This document shows, one piece after another, positions 11,754 through 22,515 of a stretch of DNA of 64,000 bases (position 1 is the first letter of the stretch; the number at the start of each line of letters is the position of its first letter). The stretch comes from Exobasidium rhododendri. Its lineage: Eukaryota > Basidiomycota > Exobasidiomycetes > Exobasidiales > Exobasidiaceae. The notes beneath the pieces were generated by a model. The model was not told the DNA's origin, did not search any database, and saw only the letters and a program-made list of their open reading frames with translations. The stretch lies in assembly GCA_026210745.1 (NCBI GenBank), contig CP110632.1, positions 4,917,868-4,981,867 on the forward strand. Reading direction: 5' to 3'. Made by a program: the position numbers and the translations under genes.

Positions 11754-12560
11754 TCAACGGAAGTAGCCATTCATTTCCATACATGCAAGAATGGACTGGC
11801 TGTTGTGATCTATGGGTAGTCCCTGCAGACCACTCCCGAGATCGAAGCCGACTGCAGCATGTATGGTAGCCTCTCCCAAGTCGCTATTGATCATTTCATT
11901 AAGATTGGCTGCAGAGATCGGTGTCATGGAGAAGTCGAGATCACGAGTTCGAAGGGTTGTCTGGCTAGATGTGGTGCGGGATGTGCTGGTGCTTGGGAGC
12001 GGCAATGTTCTCATCATGTCTTCGAATGCCTGAAAGGAGTCATTCGAATTAGAAATATGCGGTGCCGCGCTGGCTGCAGTGTTGGCTGGGAAGTGATTGC
12101 TGAGTATGTTGGTGAAGGGTGAATCACCCTGCGAGGATGATGGAGAGGACATCCCATTTGTCAGAGTACCTGAAGAGAGAGTGAAACCGGATTTCTGATG
12201 AAAGTCGAGCCTTTGGGGCAGCTCGAGACTTTCCTCCACCGTCGATGATCTGGGCAGCAGCCCCTGTTCTAATCTATATTCGTTGAGTTCATTTACTATC
12301 GTCTGCTTCTCGTCCATGATTTCCTTGACCCTGCGCCGCAGATCAGAGTCGACTTCGGTTGCGCACAGTATAAATTCGAGTGACTTCTCTATGATGAACG
12401 CCTTGGATGGCCGTTGCACTTTGCACGTCGATGGCATCTTGGCTGCCAGTTCGAGGAAACGGTCGTTGAGGGACTCGCGTCGAGCGCGTTCGACTGTGTT
12501 GTGGGTCTGTCGACGCTCAGCAGATGTCATCCTTCGCATGGAACGATCGAACGACTTCAT
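11754..12560 (-). CDS. bHLH transcription factor (complete paralogue)
   Basis: Single-exon frame of 268 aa from ATG 12560. The basic region RRQTHNTVERARRESLNDRF spans residues about 17-36, helix 2 contains IIEKSLEF, and a helical extension with E-L-N-E-Y-R-L-E-Q-G-L-L-P follows. The remainder is rich in Ser/Thr/Asn and acidic residues, as in activation regions. Its first 110 residues match the truncated gene at 1-387 very closely, so the two arose by duplication about 12 kb apart, in the same orientation. Upstream DNA shares two short blocks with the other copy, plus a perfect AAAGTCCGGACTTT palindrome at 12780. The E-box (CANNTG) is the expected binding site from family knowledge; the targets are unknown. 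Confidence 0.9.
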   Translation of the reverse strand: MKSFDRSMRRMTSAERRQTHNTVERARRESLNDRFLELAAKMPSTCKVQRPSKAFIIEKSLEFILCATEVDSDLRRRVKEIMDEKQTIVNELNEYRLEQGLLPRSSTVEESLELPQRLDFHQKSGFTLSSGTLTNGMSSPSSSQGDSPFTNILSNHFPANTAASAAPHISNSNDSFQAFEDMMRTLPLPSTSTSRTTSSQTTLRTRDLDFSMTPISAANLNEMINSDLGEATIHAAVGFDLGSGLQGLPIDHNSQSILACMEMNGYFR

Positions 12561-12732
12561 GGTGGATGAAGAGGGAGAAGGCGGTACTGATTTAGACTTC
12601 GAGTTCGGTAAAAGAACAAGTGGGCAAGGACTTTGCAGTGACAGAAGTCAATGATAATGATCCAGGGATATCGCAGCTCAGACGAGTAGACAAAGATCGC
12701 CTTATGTAGTCGCACACCTTCAGGAATTATAC

Positions 12733-12752
12733 TTCGAGTCATGCACGTCGCC
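12733..12752. promoter_or_regulatory. shared upstream element A of bHLH pair (copy 2)
   Basis: Matches 625-644 at 18 of 20 positions and lies 173 bp upstream of the complete bHLH gene. Confidence 0.4.
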
Positions 12753-12779
12753 ATGTAGCAAGGTGTCTGGTGAGTGTGC

Positions 12780-12793
12780 AAAGTCCGGACTTT
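12780..12793. promoter_or_regulatory. perfect 14-bp palindrome AAAGTCCGGACTTT
   Basis: A perfect inverted repeat of the half-site AAAGTCC with central CCGG, 220 bp upstream of the bHLH start. CGG triplets in inverted orientation are the typical target of Zn2Cys6 factors (family knowledge). The half-site AAAGTCCG recurs near other regulators in this window. Confidence 0.4.
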
Positions 12794-12855
12794 CGGTAGG
12801 ATCTTTCTTCTTCGCTCCGAGCGGAATTAGAAGAGGTGGCTAAACATTGTTGCTG

Positions 12856-12867
12856 GAAAGCCGTCAA
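12856..12867. promoter_or_regulatory. shared upstream element B of bHLH pair (copy 2)
   Basis: Identical 12-mer to 764-775, about 300 bp upstream of the bHLH start. Confidence 0.35.
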
Positions 12868-14612
12868 AAAAGGAAAACGATGGCCCATCACAGCAGAGAG
12901 AAGCTCACTGAAGAGCAAGGCGCAGTATAGAGATATTTGGGGAGAAGCGGCTAGCGTGCTTTGCGGTTAGAATCAGAATAGTGCAGAAATAGAATTTGGC
13001 TACTCCGCTTTATAAGTAAGGACGCTAAAGGGCACGTCTAATTCGACCGCAAGGTCAGGCAGGATTTGTATGAACGAGAGCCTCGGAGTGCAGTGTCTTG
13101 AATAAACGTCTTCTGGAGGAAGGGAGATGTGTTATATGCATGTCAATGTGCTGCGTGTACATTTCCGGATAGGCTGTCATGATCTGTCTGAATAGAAAGG
13201 ATAGTGAGTGACCCTGATCTGCTCTACGTTGGAAAGTCGCTGGAATAATGCTTCTCAAGTCGTCTCTTTCCTTTCCCCTTTCGCCTGAGGGGTGGCTAGT
13301 ATCATGACGACCAACAAAACAAGAAGCAGACGATGAGCTTGGGATAGAAGAGAGAAGCATGGGGGTCTGACCTGATAACATCAATACATCACGTCAAGAC
13401 CAAGCTTGTGCAACAGTGGTCTTTTTACATTTCCAGTGCACGGTCTAGTCAACAGCTTGAGAATCTCGCAACTGACGCATTGTGGATAAGAATAGAACGA
13501 ACAGTATGGAATGCTGTCTGCGCCGACGGGCTGTATGATGTGACGGAGAGAGCGTGTCCATTATTTTATGCCCTTGTACATTGTCTTCAGGAGCGGAGGG
13601 AGGTGTATAGATGACAAGTGCAGAATCTCACTCTTTACTTTGTAGTGCGGCTGTCATCGTTATATGGAATGACTGATCTTATATCGCCAAGGGAGGCAGT
13701 CGTGACTTACAAGATTACTTTGGTGCAGCACAGATCCATCGCCTTACACATCATGCTTCCTCCTTATCAAGTCTTGAGTGGTAAAATACTATACTGTAGC
13801 AGGCATTAACTTTCACCGTGTAGAGGAGACCCATCAAATTGGTTTCCTAACACGTTTACCACCTTGCACATCCTGAGAAGTCTAGCAATCACTGCCGCAC
13901 TTGCCGCGTCCGACGTTGATAGCCAGATAGTAGGGCCTCTACAGAGCTTGCACATGTGCTTGACCTTGGGATTAGCATATGAAGGGACATAGGCCAGAAC
14001 TGAAGCCCTATTTGATGGAGCTCAATCTCGTCTGGTATTTACAGCCTTATCACCTGCCAGAGTCAGAGCGTAAAGCATTGAATCTTTCACCGCTCAGCAA
14101 GAAAAGTCTACGCGCGCGGTACACATGAATTAGCGCATTCGAGTCTGAGCCTAAAGATCTGAAACACGGGGTTCTGCAGTATCAGGCAGGCCAAGGGCGG
14201 GAAAGCACCCTTGCCATTCACATCCGAGCCACCGCACCGAGACTGGCGAAATAGAGTCCGTGCCATTCTGCTGGTTTTTCTAAATATATCGAGTCGTTTG
14301 TGCTATTCATGTGCTCCGCCTTTCACGAGGTGCGCAGTATCTCGGACCCTGTGGAAGACAAAGACACATGAAGCATCTTGCACATGCCTGTATATGGAGA
14401 CACCGCCTGTGAAATGGCAGCACCCCTCGAGAACGAATGAGAAGTAGAGTAGGGAGTGTACGCTCGTACCATTAGAGGGTCCTTGAGCTCTTTTGCTGTA
14501 TAAAGGCAATAAATGAATCTCCTTGACCTAGAGCGTCCTGTATAGAGTGGGACTTGCCTGACTCAAAAAACTACCTTTTCACCACCCACAAGCACTTGCT
14601 AATTTTCTTATC

Positions 14613-16729
14613 ATGACGCCTGCAGTACTAACTGAAGCTTCTGCAGAAATAGACGCCATAGCTGTCAAGGATCCCAACATATTCTCTTTGGGCGCTGGCA
14701 AAGCAGCGTGTGATGATAGAGTGGGCATCACTTCAGGAGACGACGGAGCAACACTGTCCATCAGCTTCGGCGGTGACGTCGAAGTATACTCCCCGACGTA
14801 CCTCCTCATCGAAGGCTTCTTCTACCACGCCAAGCACAATCCAAACTCTCTCTGCGTACGTCTCCCCACATCGCAAGAGAATGGCGCTTTCGAAGACGTG
14901 AGCTACCGCCAGGCCGCCAGCATTGTTCAATTTCTCACTACTTCGCTTCAGGAGAAATTTGTGGCAGCGGGCGTGGCATTGGGTCAAGATACGGTCATAG
15001 CTGTGCTGGCCTTGCCTAGTCTGCACTCGTTTTTTCATTGCTACGCCATTTGGCAGCTAGGTTGTACCGTTCAATGGTTCAACCATGAGCTGGGCAGGAC
15101 AGCAGTGGATCAGCTGATAGGAAACAGCAGTGGAAAGGGAACAAGTGCTGCCGTACTTCTGCACTTTGGCTTGACCCAAGAGGAAAAGGTAGGAATAGGC
15201 TTGTCAAGTCTCTCCTCCCGTATAGGAGTGCAGCTAATCGAGGTCGACAGTGATGAATTCGCCTATGCCCTGACACAGCGGCATGACTTGCCAGTGCCTC
15301 GCGATCCTGTTGACCGTGAGCCGACTGGATAACTGACTTGAAGTTAAACATATTTACTGACCTTCATCATCTCTCTTCCCTTTCAGAAAAAGAGTTCAAC
15401 ACCACCGTCGACGAAAACAGAATTCTCTTCTGCATTCACACTTCAGGCAGCACCGGGATCCCCAAGATAGTCAGGTGGAGCCTGTACGCTGCGTCTTGCT
15501 TCATGAAGCTGCCGCCACATGTTCAAATGAGCTTCGACAACTACGATCGTCCCCTTCTGCTTGTCTCAAGAGCTTACTGGGGCTCGTCGAGCTTCCTGAT
15601 GGTGAGTGGTATGATAGTCGATACATTGATAATGTAAGACTCATTCTCCCTTGATTCTCCCTCCTTCACATAGCTCGACTGTACGGTAATGGGGACCTCT
15701 CTTGCTTTCGTCTTCCCAGAGAATAGGCTGTATGCAACAACAAAGCTTACCCTTGATGCGGCCTCTTCTTGCAAGGCTGCTTCTATACTTTTGTATCCCG
15801 CTCAAGCGCCAGAACTATGCGACATGGTCCGTGAAAGCAAGCACTACGAGGATATCGTCACATCCATTCCGACAATTCAATGGTGTGGAGCGGCAATGGA
15901 CAAGACATTGTCTGAGAATTTGGCAGCCTTGAACGTACCTACTATTTTCGTGAACCTGCATGGAATGTCGGAGATAGGATTCACCGGTATGATGACTTAT
16001 TCTGCACCGTATAATGGCCTGCAAAACCTTTCGTCGTATGCTTTGTGGGAGCCAGTGTTTCAAGAGGAGCGCACGATGACACGCCTTGTCAAGCTTTGGA
16101 TTGCAATAGATAGACATCCAGTGGTGTGGTACATGGCTGCACATAAACACTCACCTTTGGAAGTCAAGCGCTTTCCTGGCCCAGGTCTCATGCAAAACAG
16201 ACCGGCAATCGATACGGGTGACATCTTTGAGGAGCGTATCGCAGGCGCCGATGGAGGCTCACGCTACTTCCATCATTCACGGGATGATGACTTGATTCGA
16301 CTCAGCAATCTCTATCGACCGGATGTCGCAGAGCTAGAGGCAATTTTCACGGCTAGCCTAATCGGAAAAGGCCGTCTACCGGCTTGCTTTGTCGATGCAG
16401 TGCAGATTCTAGGGGACAAGAAGCCTCATCTTGCTCTTGTGCTACAGCTAAGGAATTGCGATATGCCAAGCTTCCCTACTGATATATTTGAAGAGTCCTT
16501 CGTTCTTGCACTCCAAGACTTGAACGAACAGCTTCCAGCAAGTGTGCGCTTCCGTGGATTGGATCGCGTCAAGATTGTATCACAATCAATCCAGAGTGGC
16601 AAGAACATGAACAGCGAGGCGTTACTACTCAAGACGCACAAGGGAACGCTGAAGAGACGCATGAATGTGATCAAGCTTACACCGTGGCTGGACAGCCTCG
16701 ACACAAGCATTGGTGACAAGCGCACATGA
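14613..16729 (+). CDS. AMP-forming acyl/aryl ligase (adenylate-forming enzyme, NRPS-like adenylation domain)
   Basis: Three exons, 14613..15315, 15387..15601 and 15674..16729, 657 aa. The adenylation signature TSGSTGIPK is at residues 253-261 at the start of exon 2. Near the carboxy end, H-K-G-T-L-K-R-R fits the A10 catalytic-lysine region. The amino-terminal 70 residues and the overall organisation resemble the adenylation part of fungal NRPS-like reductases, but no carrier or reductase domain follows and the protein stops soon after A10. It would activate a carboxylic acid as an acyl-adenylate, possibly forming a CoA ester. Introns of 71 and 72 nt have GTGAGC/GTGAGT donors. A thioesterase lies 2.6 kb further on. 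Whether the lack of a carrier domain is ancestral or a truncation cannot be judged. Confidence 0.85.
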
Positions 16730-16758
16730 AATGTGTTCGAAAAAGTGAATCCTATGAC

Positions 16759-16798
16759 TGCACACTGGTGCCTCATAAAATGCACACTGGTGCCTCAT
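16759..16798. repeat. 18-bp direct repeat in ligase 3' flank
   Basis: TGCACACTGGTGCCTCAT occurs at 16759-16776 and 16781-16798. It is a small local duplication just after the stop codon. Confidence 0.6.
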
Positions 16799-16990
16799 GA
16801 AATTCTAGTCTCTGCATCTAGAGAGTCATTTCCTCTCCACTAGAATTGCGTCCTCTACTTTGATCATTTTACATTACAAAAATTTGATTGAGCTTCGCAG
16901 CAAAATTGTCATTATGTCTAGTACGTAGTATTGGTAGTATCTTGCTATACTGTACGTACTGCCTAAAATCTCGACAACTTCTTTGCATTC

Positions 16991-18929
16991 TCATCTGCTG
17001 TTGCTTGACGTGAGATAAGCCTCGTACAAACGATCCCATTCTCCCGTGACGGTATCCGACTCAAAGATGGGGTAGAGTCCTGCATCCGAAGGCAAGAACT
17101 TCGACCAGTCCACCTGCAATTCTCTTAGCTCTGACGAAGCTTTAGCAGGTGGTGTGTTGGTCACGGTCACACTAGTCAGACTCGGAAGAAGACCGTCTCT
17201 GATGAATTGCTGTTGCCACATCTTGTCTTCCAAGTCGAGTAATTTTCGCACCTGGACAAAGTCATCTTCTTTGACGGCGGCAGTTGCATCACACTTCTGC
17301 AAGGCTTCTCTGACTTTTCGTAGAGTGAGAGACCGCACAATGCCGCTGGTGACATGATTCTGCATAAGATGCAACACAAGAACGGACGCCGCTTTGGTAA
17401 CGTTGGTCACATTAAGTCGGAGCGAGTGCAGCACAGGACAGTCCTTGCTGCCCACGCCTTGAACGTCGATTGTATGGTTGGCTAGATATATGCAAAGATC
17501 GGGTATGGGCTGTAGAAGAAGATTATATGATGAATTTACCTCTCGAGGCTGCTTCTACGTCATTCTCGCGCTAATTCACCTTCATCGACTCAAATTGATG
17601 CAACTCTATATACGTGTGGAACATTTGTTGGTGAATCAGCCATCTCTCAATCTTGCACCTTCGTGCCATTGCCTTTGCGTCGATGTCTTTGGTGGGGAAG
17701 TCGTCCAGGCTAGCCAGGTGATAGTAGGGCGGTATTCGTGCTGCGAACTCTTCCAACTGTGCTGCAATCTCTTCATCAAGACCAGGTTTCCGGCTCAGTC
17801 GATAGTCTACCAGACGCCTCACCAAATCTGACAATTTAATCATCGTCAATGCATATCGAATGGGATAATAGACATCCAACGCGGAGGACTGGGTGATAGT
17901 ACGTCGTCGACTGGTCGGCAGGTCTAGTTCCGCCCGCTCCTCTGGGAGTCGAGTGCTGAACTGATGCGGCCGGATCAAATAGACTGCGTTGGACAAAGAG
18001 CCGAACCAGCTGCGTGAGACCAAGTACCACCATGTGCGCACCATGAGCTCAGTGCCGTCACCTGCTTCCAGGCGATGAATACCGAGATGCTCGGCAGTGT
18101 TCACGGCACGTCTGTAGATCTCATCCCGGAGAGCATCTCCATTTTGATCGTAGACGAGGAGCAGAGTCAGAGCCTGAACGTGGGAGTAGGTTTGATTGGA
18201 TAGGCTCATCTGGTGGCGTATATAGTGTGAACTCAGCTCAAAGAGGAGGTTTTGTCGAAGACGAGGTCCTATTGCAGTGTTGATCAACTTCACTCGTTCG
18301 GTGAGATTCCGAGGTGCGTCTTTGTCCGGCAAGTATTGCAGACTGAGGGCGACCTAATACTCCCAAGGCAGCGCAGTCAATATCACTCTCCTCAACTTGG
18401 AATGATGTGACTCACCATCAACATGCAGATCGCGATACTGTCGGGCTCGATGGTGGGCAAGTCGTCGTCGAAGATCAGTCGGATGTGATGCATTGCATCC
18501 TGGAGGTCGAGGGAGGCGAACACGATGCAGTGGATTCTCCAGTACTGACACGATGTTCAGCAGGAGAAAGCTTTATGGAGATAGAAGAAAAGCACTCACA
18601 AAGATCTCCTGGATCAAGTCAATACAGACCAGAGGATCTCCAAGCGCCTCCCGCGCCAGTCGAAGCAAGGTCTGATCATGCATCAATGCGGGTGGGTGTT
18701 CGTAGCCCACCATGTTGTATTTGGATAAAGAGGTTTCCTCCATTGATCGACGTGTGCCTCGCCCCTTCTTATGAGTAGTAAGAACCCTATCGTTCTTGAT
18801 GGGACGAGCCTTGCGGACGCTACGATGGCAGCCTTCACTCGTGCCGCTCTTCTGACAGCTGCTGCAGGGCATCTCACCGTCGCAACGCAGCTTCTTTAAT
18901 CGACACCGCGAACAAGACTGATGTAGCAT
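16991..18929 (-). CDS. Zn2Cys6 fungal-specific transcription factor
   Basis: Four exons, complement(16991..17509, 17580..18353, 18416..18544, 18600..18929), 583 aa. The zinc cluster is Cys6, 9, 16, 22, 25 and 34, very close to the ATG at 18929; upstream in-frame extension lacks an ATG. The fungal_trans region includes T-W-W-Y-L-V-S-R-S-W and I-E-R-W-L-I-H-Q-Q-M-F. Both have direct counterparts in the regulator at 31707-34290 (A-W-W-F-L-V-T-R-S-W; C-E-R-W-L-I-H-Q-Q-L-F), so these two are paralogues. Introns are 55, 62 and 70 nt. The gene sits tail-to-tail with the ligase. Two CGGACTTT sites lie 147-170 bp upstream of its start, which might allow auto- or cross-regulation (inference). Confidence 0.87.
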
Positions 18930-19327
18930 GGCGAATAGTGAGGTAGCAGCGTGGAGATGATAGAGTGTGGCGTGAAAGATCAAAAAGACCTCCTTCTGAG
19001 ATCGTCAATTAGATTTCTTAGACGACATAACTACCGCGCTTCCTTCACTCTTACTCCTTATACTCCCCGCAACATCGGACTTTCGGGTCTACGGACTTTA
19101 GAAAGACGCGAATAAGGATGTCCCGCATACAGTGTACGATATGTATACAGTAGTCTTGTGTACTGCTTGCCAACTTGTCCCCGGGAAAGATAATAACAGA
19201 CGCGCAGTGACAAGAAAGGAGGGCACAATCTTGAAAAAGGAAAGGCGTCTTTCTCTAGCTCGTTCTGATCAAGTATTATCGGTTAACCTCGTCATACAAA
19301 TTTCCTTTGCTTATGGCGTTCCCTCTA
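18930..19327. promoter_or_regulatory. upstream region of Zn2Cys6 gene with two CGGACTTT sites
   Basis: CGGACTTT occurs at 19076-19083 and 19092-19099, spaced 16 bp apart, upstream of the minus-strand regulator. No gene was seen. The thioesterase ends at 19328. Confidence 0.4.
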
Positions 19328-20443
19328 CTACAAGTTTGGCTTGGGTCTGGCAATGCACGACTGGGAGATGGAAGCGACCAGTCTTCCTGACAGATCCCAG
19401 ATCATGGACTCACTGAACGTTCGCTCGTGTCTTGCTGCAGTTGTTCGGGCTTCGCGCAGGTGGTATTGCTCAAAGTCAAAGTCGTCTGATAGAAAACGAA
19501 CGGAAAAGTCGAGTGTGGAAGTTGCACCTCCATCGGCAATCGAGAGACCGTGCAGCAAAAGAGGAAGAAAACTGAGTGCCTCGTCGCCGATGAAGAGCAG
19601 AAAAGCTGCCTGCAAAATGTACACAGACAGTGGCAAGACGGTGCTGCTTGCGATGACTTCGGTGAAGGCCTCATTCGCCTTGATCCAGTCGGCCTGTCTC
19701 ATCTCTGTCACACCCTCACCAGCACGATCTTTATGATTGTCCCTCCTCTGCTGTGGGCCTATGTTGAACCCCATCAACGTCTTTGCAAAGGTTTGATCCT
19801 CCATCAGTCTCAGTTTGGACACACGATTACCCAGCTGGAAAGTATCAGACAGCGATTTGAGCCTCTCCTCGTCAAATGTGCCCCCTCGAACCTGTTCTGC
19901 AGCCAAGTCAATGATGTAGGGAACATCGGCGGGTGGAGGATACCCCCGACTTGGTTTGGCAGTGTATTCAAGAGGCAGTTCAGCTCTGTTGTGTAGAGGC
20001 TTGTTGTCTGGTAGTCGTACCGTGAAGTCGACAGTAGCTGAAAAGGTGTTCCTCCTCTTCCCGTCGATGACCTGACTGACTACGATACTCCTCGTTGCAA
20101 ATGTCCGCGTGTCTCGAAGCCTCTCCACCCGGTATTCCGCAGTAGCATGCAGGGATGTCGGTCCAAGGAAGTGGCCTGGTGTCTGTTATATTAATATGCG
20201 GACGCTCACCTCATTCCAGACTAAATACTCACCGGTCACAGAGTATACCACCCACTTGCTCCTTTCACTGTATTCTCCCGGCAAGGAGTGGTAGGCGGCC
20301 AAGAGGGATTGCGCCTGAAGGAGTCCTCCATAGGCGATTGGCAGCGCATTGCCCATCTTCTCCAGCTTTGCAGTGTTTTGATAGACGCATGGTGCATCCG
20401 AGATCTTCCTCAACCCTAGCAGTGACTCAAAGAAGGACGTCAT
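19328..20443 (-). CDS. acyl-CoA thioesterase (TesB / type II hot-dog family)
   Basis: Two exons, complement(19328..20175, 20233..20443), 352 aa. The 57-nt intron (GTGAGT...CCAG) was chosen because it restores S-V-T-G-H-F-L-G-P, the conserved strand of type II thioesterases; a nearby GTGAGC/ACAG pair would give only a 27-nt intron. Downstream, VERLRDTRTFATR and V-V-S-Q are hallmark motifs of the first hot-dog repeat. The end has G-R-L-V-A-S-I-S-Q, the usual second-repeat terminus. Start ATG 20443 gives T-S-F-F-E-S-L-L-G-L, a typical amino terminus. It hydrolyses acyl-CoA to acid plus CoA. No peroxisomal C-terminal SKL is seen (the end is P-K-P-N-L). It may counterbalance the ligase in this region. 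Confidence 0.87.
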
Positions 20444-20751
20444 TGCAGGCACAAGAGGAAGACGAAAGACGCCCTGGTAGGACAATCACGTATCTGCCTG
20501 AGGAGGAAAGTCTGATCTTATTTCGAAGACATAGAAGGACGCGTTTAAACTTCGTTTGCCTTTCAACTCTATCAGGGATTCAGTGTCTTTCAGGTAAAGA
20601 TAAAGAAGGGCGCAGGAAGCTTTCATTTCAAGCGGCGTTTCTTTACCGGAAGTTCCGCAACGGCCGATAAGCGCGTATCGAATAAATCATGTCCATAAAG
20701 GTATGGTCTATCAGTGAGGTACGAGAGACAATTGGACCCTGCGTGAGAATG

Positions 20752-20760
20752 TATATATAG
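20752..20760 (+). promoter_or_regulatory. TATA-like element
   Basis: TATATATAG lies 50 bp upstream of the ATG at 20810 and supports a short transcript there. Confidence 0.35.
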
Positions 20761-20809
20761 CTGCAAAGTGTACCAGACCTCGCTCATCACTGTATACTTC
20801 GAGAGCATC

Positions 20810-21049
20810 ATGCCCAGCGATCTCACCATCTACGCCATATCGTTCCTCCTGGCTGTCTTCGTAGGCCCCGCCATGGAGAGTGTAGAGCTTTCTGCTTACG
20901 AACACTTCCTCCTAAAAGCAGAGGCGGACGACTGGCACTTGGAGGAGGACACGACAAAGACTGCATTTTTTCAAGAAAAAACCTCGGAGAAATTGCAAGA
21001 AAGGAGACGTCTTCCTAGTACGACAAGCGATATTTGTGCATTACTGTGA
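20810..21049 (+). CDS. possible small secreted protein (79 aa)
   Basis: An ATG frame of 79 codons begins 50 bp after a TATATATAG element. Residues about 6-20 (TIYAISFLLAVFVGP) form a hydrophobic core followed by A-M-E-S, which would fit a signal peptide with cleavage near residue 22. The mature part is hydrophilic, with many Glu/Lys/Thr and a single Cys near the end, so it is not a typical cysteine-rich effector. No similarity was recognised. It could be a chance frame, or the first exon of a longer gene, since GT donors follow. Confidence 0.35.
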   Translation: MPSDLTIYAISFLLAVFVGPAMESVELSAYEHFLLKAEADDWHLEEDTTKTAFFQEKTSEKLQERRRLPSTTSDICALL

Positions 21050-21810
21050 GGTTACAAAAGATGGGTAGGCTTGGTGACACGTACTTACAATGCTTGTGTC
21101 GTGGCAGCTCGCAAACGGCTCTGTGAATCCCTCAATGGACTTCCATTCAGGTCTCAGGTCTGAGGAGTCGATTGAAAGGGCGGGAAGGGAGATGTATCAT
21201 TATCGTATGTACGCCGAATTACATTCCATGCCTGGTATGTGTACTATATGCCAGTGGAAGAGGCTTGACTGGCCACCATTCGTATTGCAATCTTGAGTTG
21301 TGTCCGTGTATACCATGATATGACGTACAACGCATGCTGAAGGGCTGAGACTTGAGAATAGACGCGTTTTATCAGAGGCACACTAGACATGGTAGATGGT
21401 GAGACGATACTTTCGAAATTTTTACCACTGCAGGATGCCTCCATGTCCCCCTCCCCGCTGCTCATTGAATCATGCTACTCCTTGACTTCAATTTGCTGAA
21501 TGTCAAATTTTCATAAAGGCATGCTCGAGTGCCTGTAAGGGAACTTTGTAGGACAAGGCGGAGTTAATAGAGTAAAGTGACCTTTCCGCCATCTTGTTGC
21601 TTCGGAGTCTCGCGGAGTAAATTCCTCGAGTTGATACTCGTAAATCCGACCGGAAGTTAAACTCCACGAGATCTGCCTGCACGTCGGTCCGGGGGAAGTT
21701 CCTTAGCGTGATATCCAAGAGATAAGCTCGCGTTTCTGTGAAGGGGAAAGAGGTATATAAGAGGGAATTTGCGCCGTACTCAGCGCCTGTATTATTTGCA
21801 GGCAGTCAAC
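21050..21810. other. intergenic, upstream of GNAT gene
   Basis: No supported gene. Around 21600-21710 there is a cluster of CGG/CCG triplets (ATCCGACCGGAAG and GTCGGTCCGGG), possible Zn2Cys6 sites. A TATATAAG element is at 21754. Confidence 0.4.
21754..21761 (+). promoter_or_regulatory. TATA element of GNAT gene
   Basis: TATATAAG lies 57 bp upstream of the ATG at 21811. Confidence 0.45.
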
Positions 21811-22515
21811 ATGGCATCGTACGCAGCCCATCTTCTTCCACAGAGCGGAAATAATCTCGCCGCTTATGCTGACAAGTATTCCGAGCTCCGACTGACGGCT
21901 CTTCGTCAGTCTCCTGAGCGCTTCTCGGCCTCCATCGTGGACGAGCTCGCAATGACAAAAGAGGAGCGACTGACAAGAACGATGCAAGATCGTAGGAGGA
22001 CGGTGATCGTCACCGTGCAATCTGATGCTCTAGACTGGCTGAACGAAGAGTGGGTCGGCTCTGTTGTTCTGCTTGGGCCTATGAACAAAGAGGACTATTT
22101 TGCTCCTCTAACTATCCACGTTCAAAATAGTGCCAATCCACCCAAGGACTTTACCTATGATGGTGACTCAGCATCAAGCGCAGCAAAACATGAGCCGGAA
22201 GATTACTATCACATGACAGCTCTTTTTGTGGAAAAAAGTCATCGTCGTCGAGGGATTGCAAAGATACTTTGTGAAAAGAGCTTCGAGGTGGCAGTGGACC
22301 AAAGTGGACAGGCGGACGTACGTATCTTTATTGCGCCAGACAATGTGGACGTCTTTGACATGTATAAAAAGTTGGGCTTTAGGACGGCTGTGGAGAAGAT
22401 CACGCTTGCAGAGGCGCTTGTGGCCTCTGGAGATCCGCTGCCGGCTGTCTATGACAGTGACGTGAAGTATAGTACGCGACTCAGCGTGGTGATGATTCGC
22501 CAACTCGGGTATTGA
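21811..22515 (+). CDS. GNAT-family N-acetyltransferase
   Basis: Single exon, 234 aa, starting at ATG 21811 (M-A-S-Y-A-A-H-L-L). The acetyl-CoA binding segment is M-T-A-L-F-V-E-K-S-H-R-R-R-G-I-A-K-I-L, with the R-x-x-G-x-A P-loop-like motif near residue 150. It is followed by A-P-D-N-V-D-V-F-D-M-Y-K-K-L-G-F-R, the canonical strand 6 and helix 4 of GNAT enzymes. The first half has E-L-R-L-T-A-L-R-Q-S-P-E-R-F, common in small-molecule acetyltransferases. The acceptor amine is unknown; a detoxifying acetylation is possible. A well placed TATA box supports expression. No signal peptide or membrane segment is seen. Confidence 0.88.
   Translation: MASYAAHLLPQSGNNLAAYADKYSELRLTALRQSPERFSASIVDELAMTKEERLTRTMQDRRRTVIVTVQSDALDWLNEEWVGSVVLLGPMNKEDYFAPLTIHVQNSANPPKDFTYDGDSASSAAKHEPEDYYHMTALFVEKSHRRRGIAKILCEKSFEVAVDQSGQADVRIFIAPDNVDVFDMYKKLGFRTAVEKITLAEALVASGDPLPAVYDSDVKYSTRLSVVMIRQLGY

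Larger units (their letters stand above)
12561..14612. other. 2-kb intergenic region
   Basis: The longest gene-poor stretch of the left half. It contains the bHLH upstream elements (12733-12752, 12780-12793, 12856-12867) and the promoter of the ligase gene at its right end. Short open frames here have no recognisable similarity, lack ATG starts or are of random composition. Confidence 0.4.

Noticed and set aside
13055-13384. 109-codon minus-strand frame in the 2-kb intergenic region
   Set aside because: Low-information sequence with no domain and no sensible promoter; probably chance.
20206-20232. 27-nt intron in the thioesterase gene (GTGAGC...ACAG)
   Set aside because: Too short for this genome; the 57-nt alternative restores the conserved G-H-F-L-G-P motif in frame.
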